DNA of 64,000 nt from Mariniphaga sp964559175 (lineage in GTDB: Bacteria; Bacteroidota; Bacteroidia; Bacteroidales; Prolixibacteraceae): contig CAZLGT010000019.1 in assembly GCA_964559175.1 (NCBI GenBank), forward strand, positions 6,430 through 70,429, given 5' to 3'. Below, piece by piece: positions 63,939-64,000 of this stretch. The notes under the pieces were generated by a model. That model did no database searches and was not told the DNA's origin. It worked only from the letters and a program-made list of their open reading frames with translations. Position 1 is the first letter of the stretch; the number at the start of each line of letters is the position of its first letter. Made by a program: the position numbers and the translations under genes.

Positions 63939-64000
63939 TTATTTAGAAAGTTTTAAAATCCTCACTGCCCCGCGCATCACAAAAGTGAAAACAATACCAC
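63939..64000 (-). CDS. C-terminal end of an upstream gene, truncated by window edge
   Basis: A frame ending in TAA at 63939-63941 reads GIVFTFVMRGAVRILKLSK, hydrophobic and compatible with the end of a membrane protein. A second frame also ends nearby (TAA at 63942-63944 region), so the assignment is uncertain. It lies 11 bp before the exchanger gene and would be its operon partner. Confidence 0.35.
   Translation of the reverse strand, partial: GIVFTFVMRGAVRILKLSK

Noticed and set aside
1..64000. Integrase, transposase, tRNA attachment site or CRISPR array
   Set aside because: Looked for on both strands; nothing with the needed domains or repeats was found in this window.

Overview
This window reads as a chromosomal copper/heavy-metal handling island of a Bacteroidota bacterium (probably class Bacteroidia). 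The evidence is: promoters with the Bacteroidota -7 box (TAnnTTTG); mostly A-rich start regions without Shine-Dalgarno; a FecI/FecR/STN-type TonB receptor module; and many families typical of the phylum (AraC regulators with a metal-binding N-terminus, DUF3347, HYC/CC proteins, GDCCVYC proteins). Every convincing gene lies on the minus strand, so transcription runs from high to low coordinates. I see no integrase, transposase, tRNA, rRNA or CRISPR array.

In the direction of transcription: 64.0-60.5 kb holds a Na+/Ca2+-type exchanger, a GDCCVYC zinc-ribbon protein, an HMA protein, a small beta-barrel protein and three decayed genes (Fur-family, GDCC-type, DsrE-type). 60.3-55.8 kb is a cysteine/sulfite operon (OsmC, cysteine synthase, sulfite reductase-rhodanese fusion, OsmC), preceded by a Cys-rich leader peptide and an intrinsic terminator that together look like a classical attenuator. 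55.7-48.0 kb holds a Met/His/Gly-rich lipoprotein, an ECF sigma/anti-sigma/TonB receptor module, a multicopper oxidase and a DUF2231 membrane protein. 47.4-37.0 kb carries a Met-rich Spy-like protein, two SHOCT proteins, a thioredoxin-like protein, DUF302, an SDR, rhodaneses, a CPH-type copper ATPase (CopB) and an unexpected set of central-carbon genes (class I aldolase, MFS exporter, archaeal-type GAPDH). 37.0-25.1 kb has a multicopper oxidase fused to an outer-membrane barrel, an amino-acid permease, and the Cus-type RND efflux system (CusA, CusC, CusB), YceI and a porin. 23.8-18.9 kb is an odd segment: two membrane AlbA_2/Schlafen-like proteins, two HMA proteins, an SPFH protein and a zinc-finger protein. 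18.7-9.4 kb encodes a PII-like protein, NDH-2, methyltransferase, spermidine-synthase/MFS fusion, site-2 protease, two DUF3347 proteins, a haem-binding protein and two HMA-AraC regulators. 9.3-0 kb carries three stand-alone heavy-metal-binding-domain proteins, small membrane proteins, the CPC-type copper ATPase with three such domains, and an NfnAB/dihydroorotate-dehydrogenase-like redox module flanked by two YHS/TRASH-type proteins.

The main new observation is a shared operator. Six promoters carry TGTTACA/TGTTATA-N13-(gatttatatgaTTTT-like) at an almost invariant distance (20, 20, 20, 20, 20 and 19 bp) from the -7 box. They stand before the stand-alone metal-binding proteins, AraC regulator 1, the PII/NDH-2 operon, the Cus efflux operon and the Spy/CopB/aldolase operon. 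The two AraC proteins with CxxC N-termini encoded here are the obvious candidate regulators. The second highlight is the cysteine attenuator. The third is a metal-independent aldolase plus archaeal-type GAPDH inside the copper block, which could be a metal-tolerant glycolytic bypass or a metabolite-export module.
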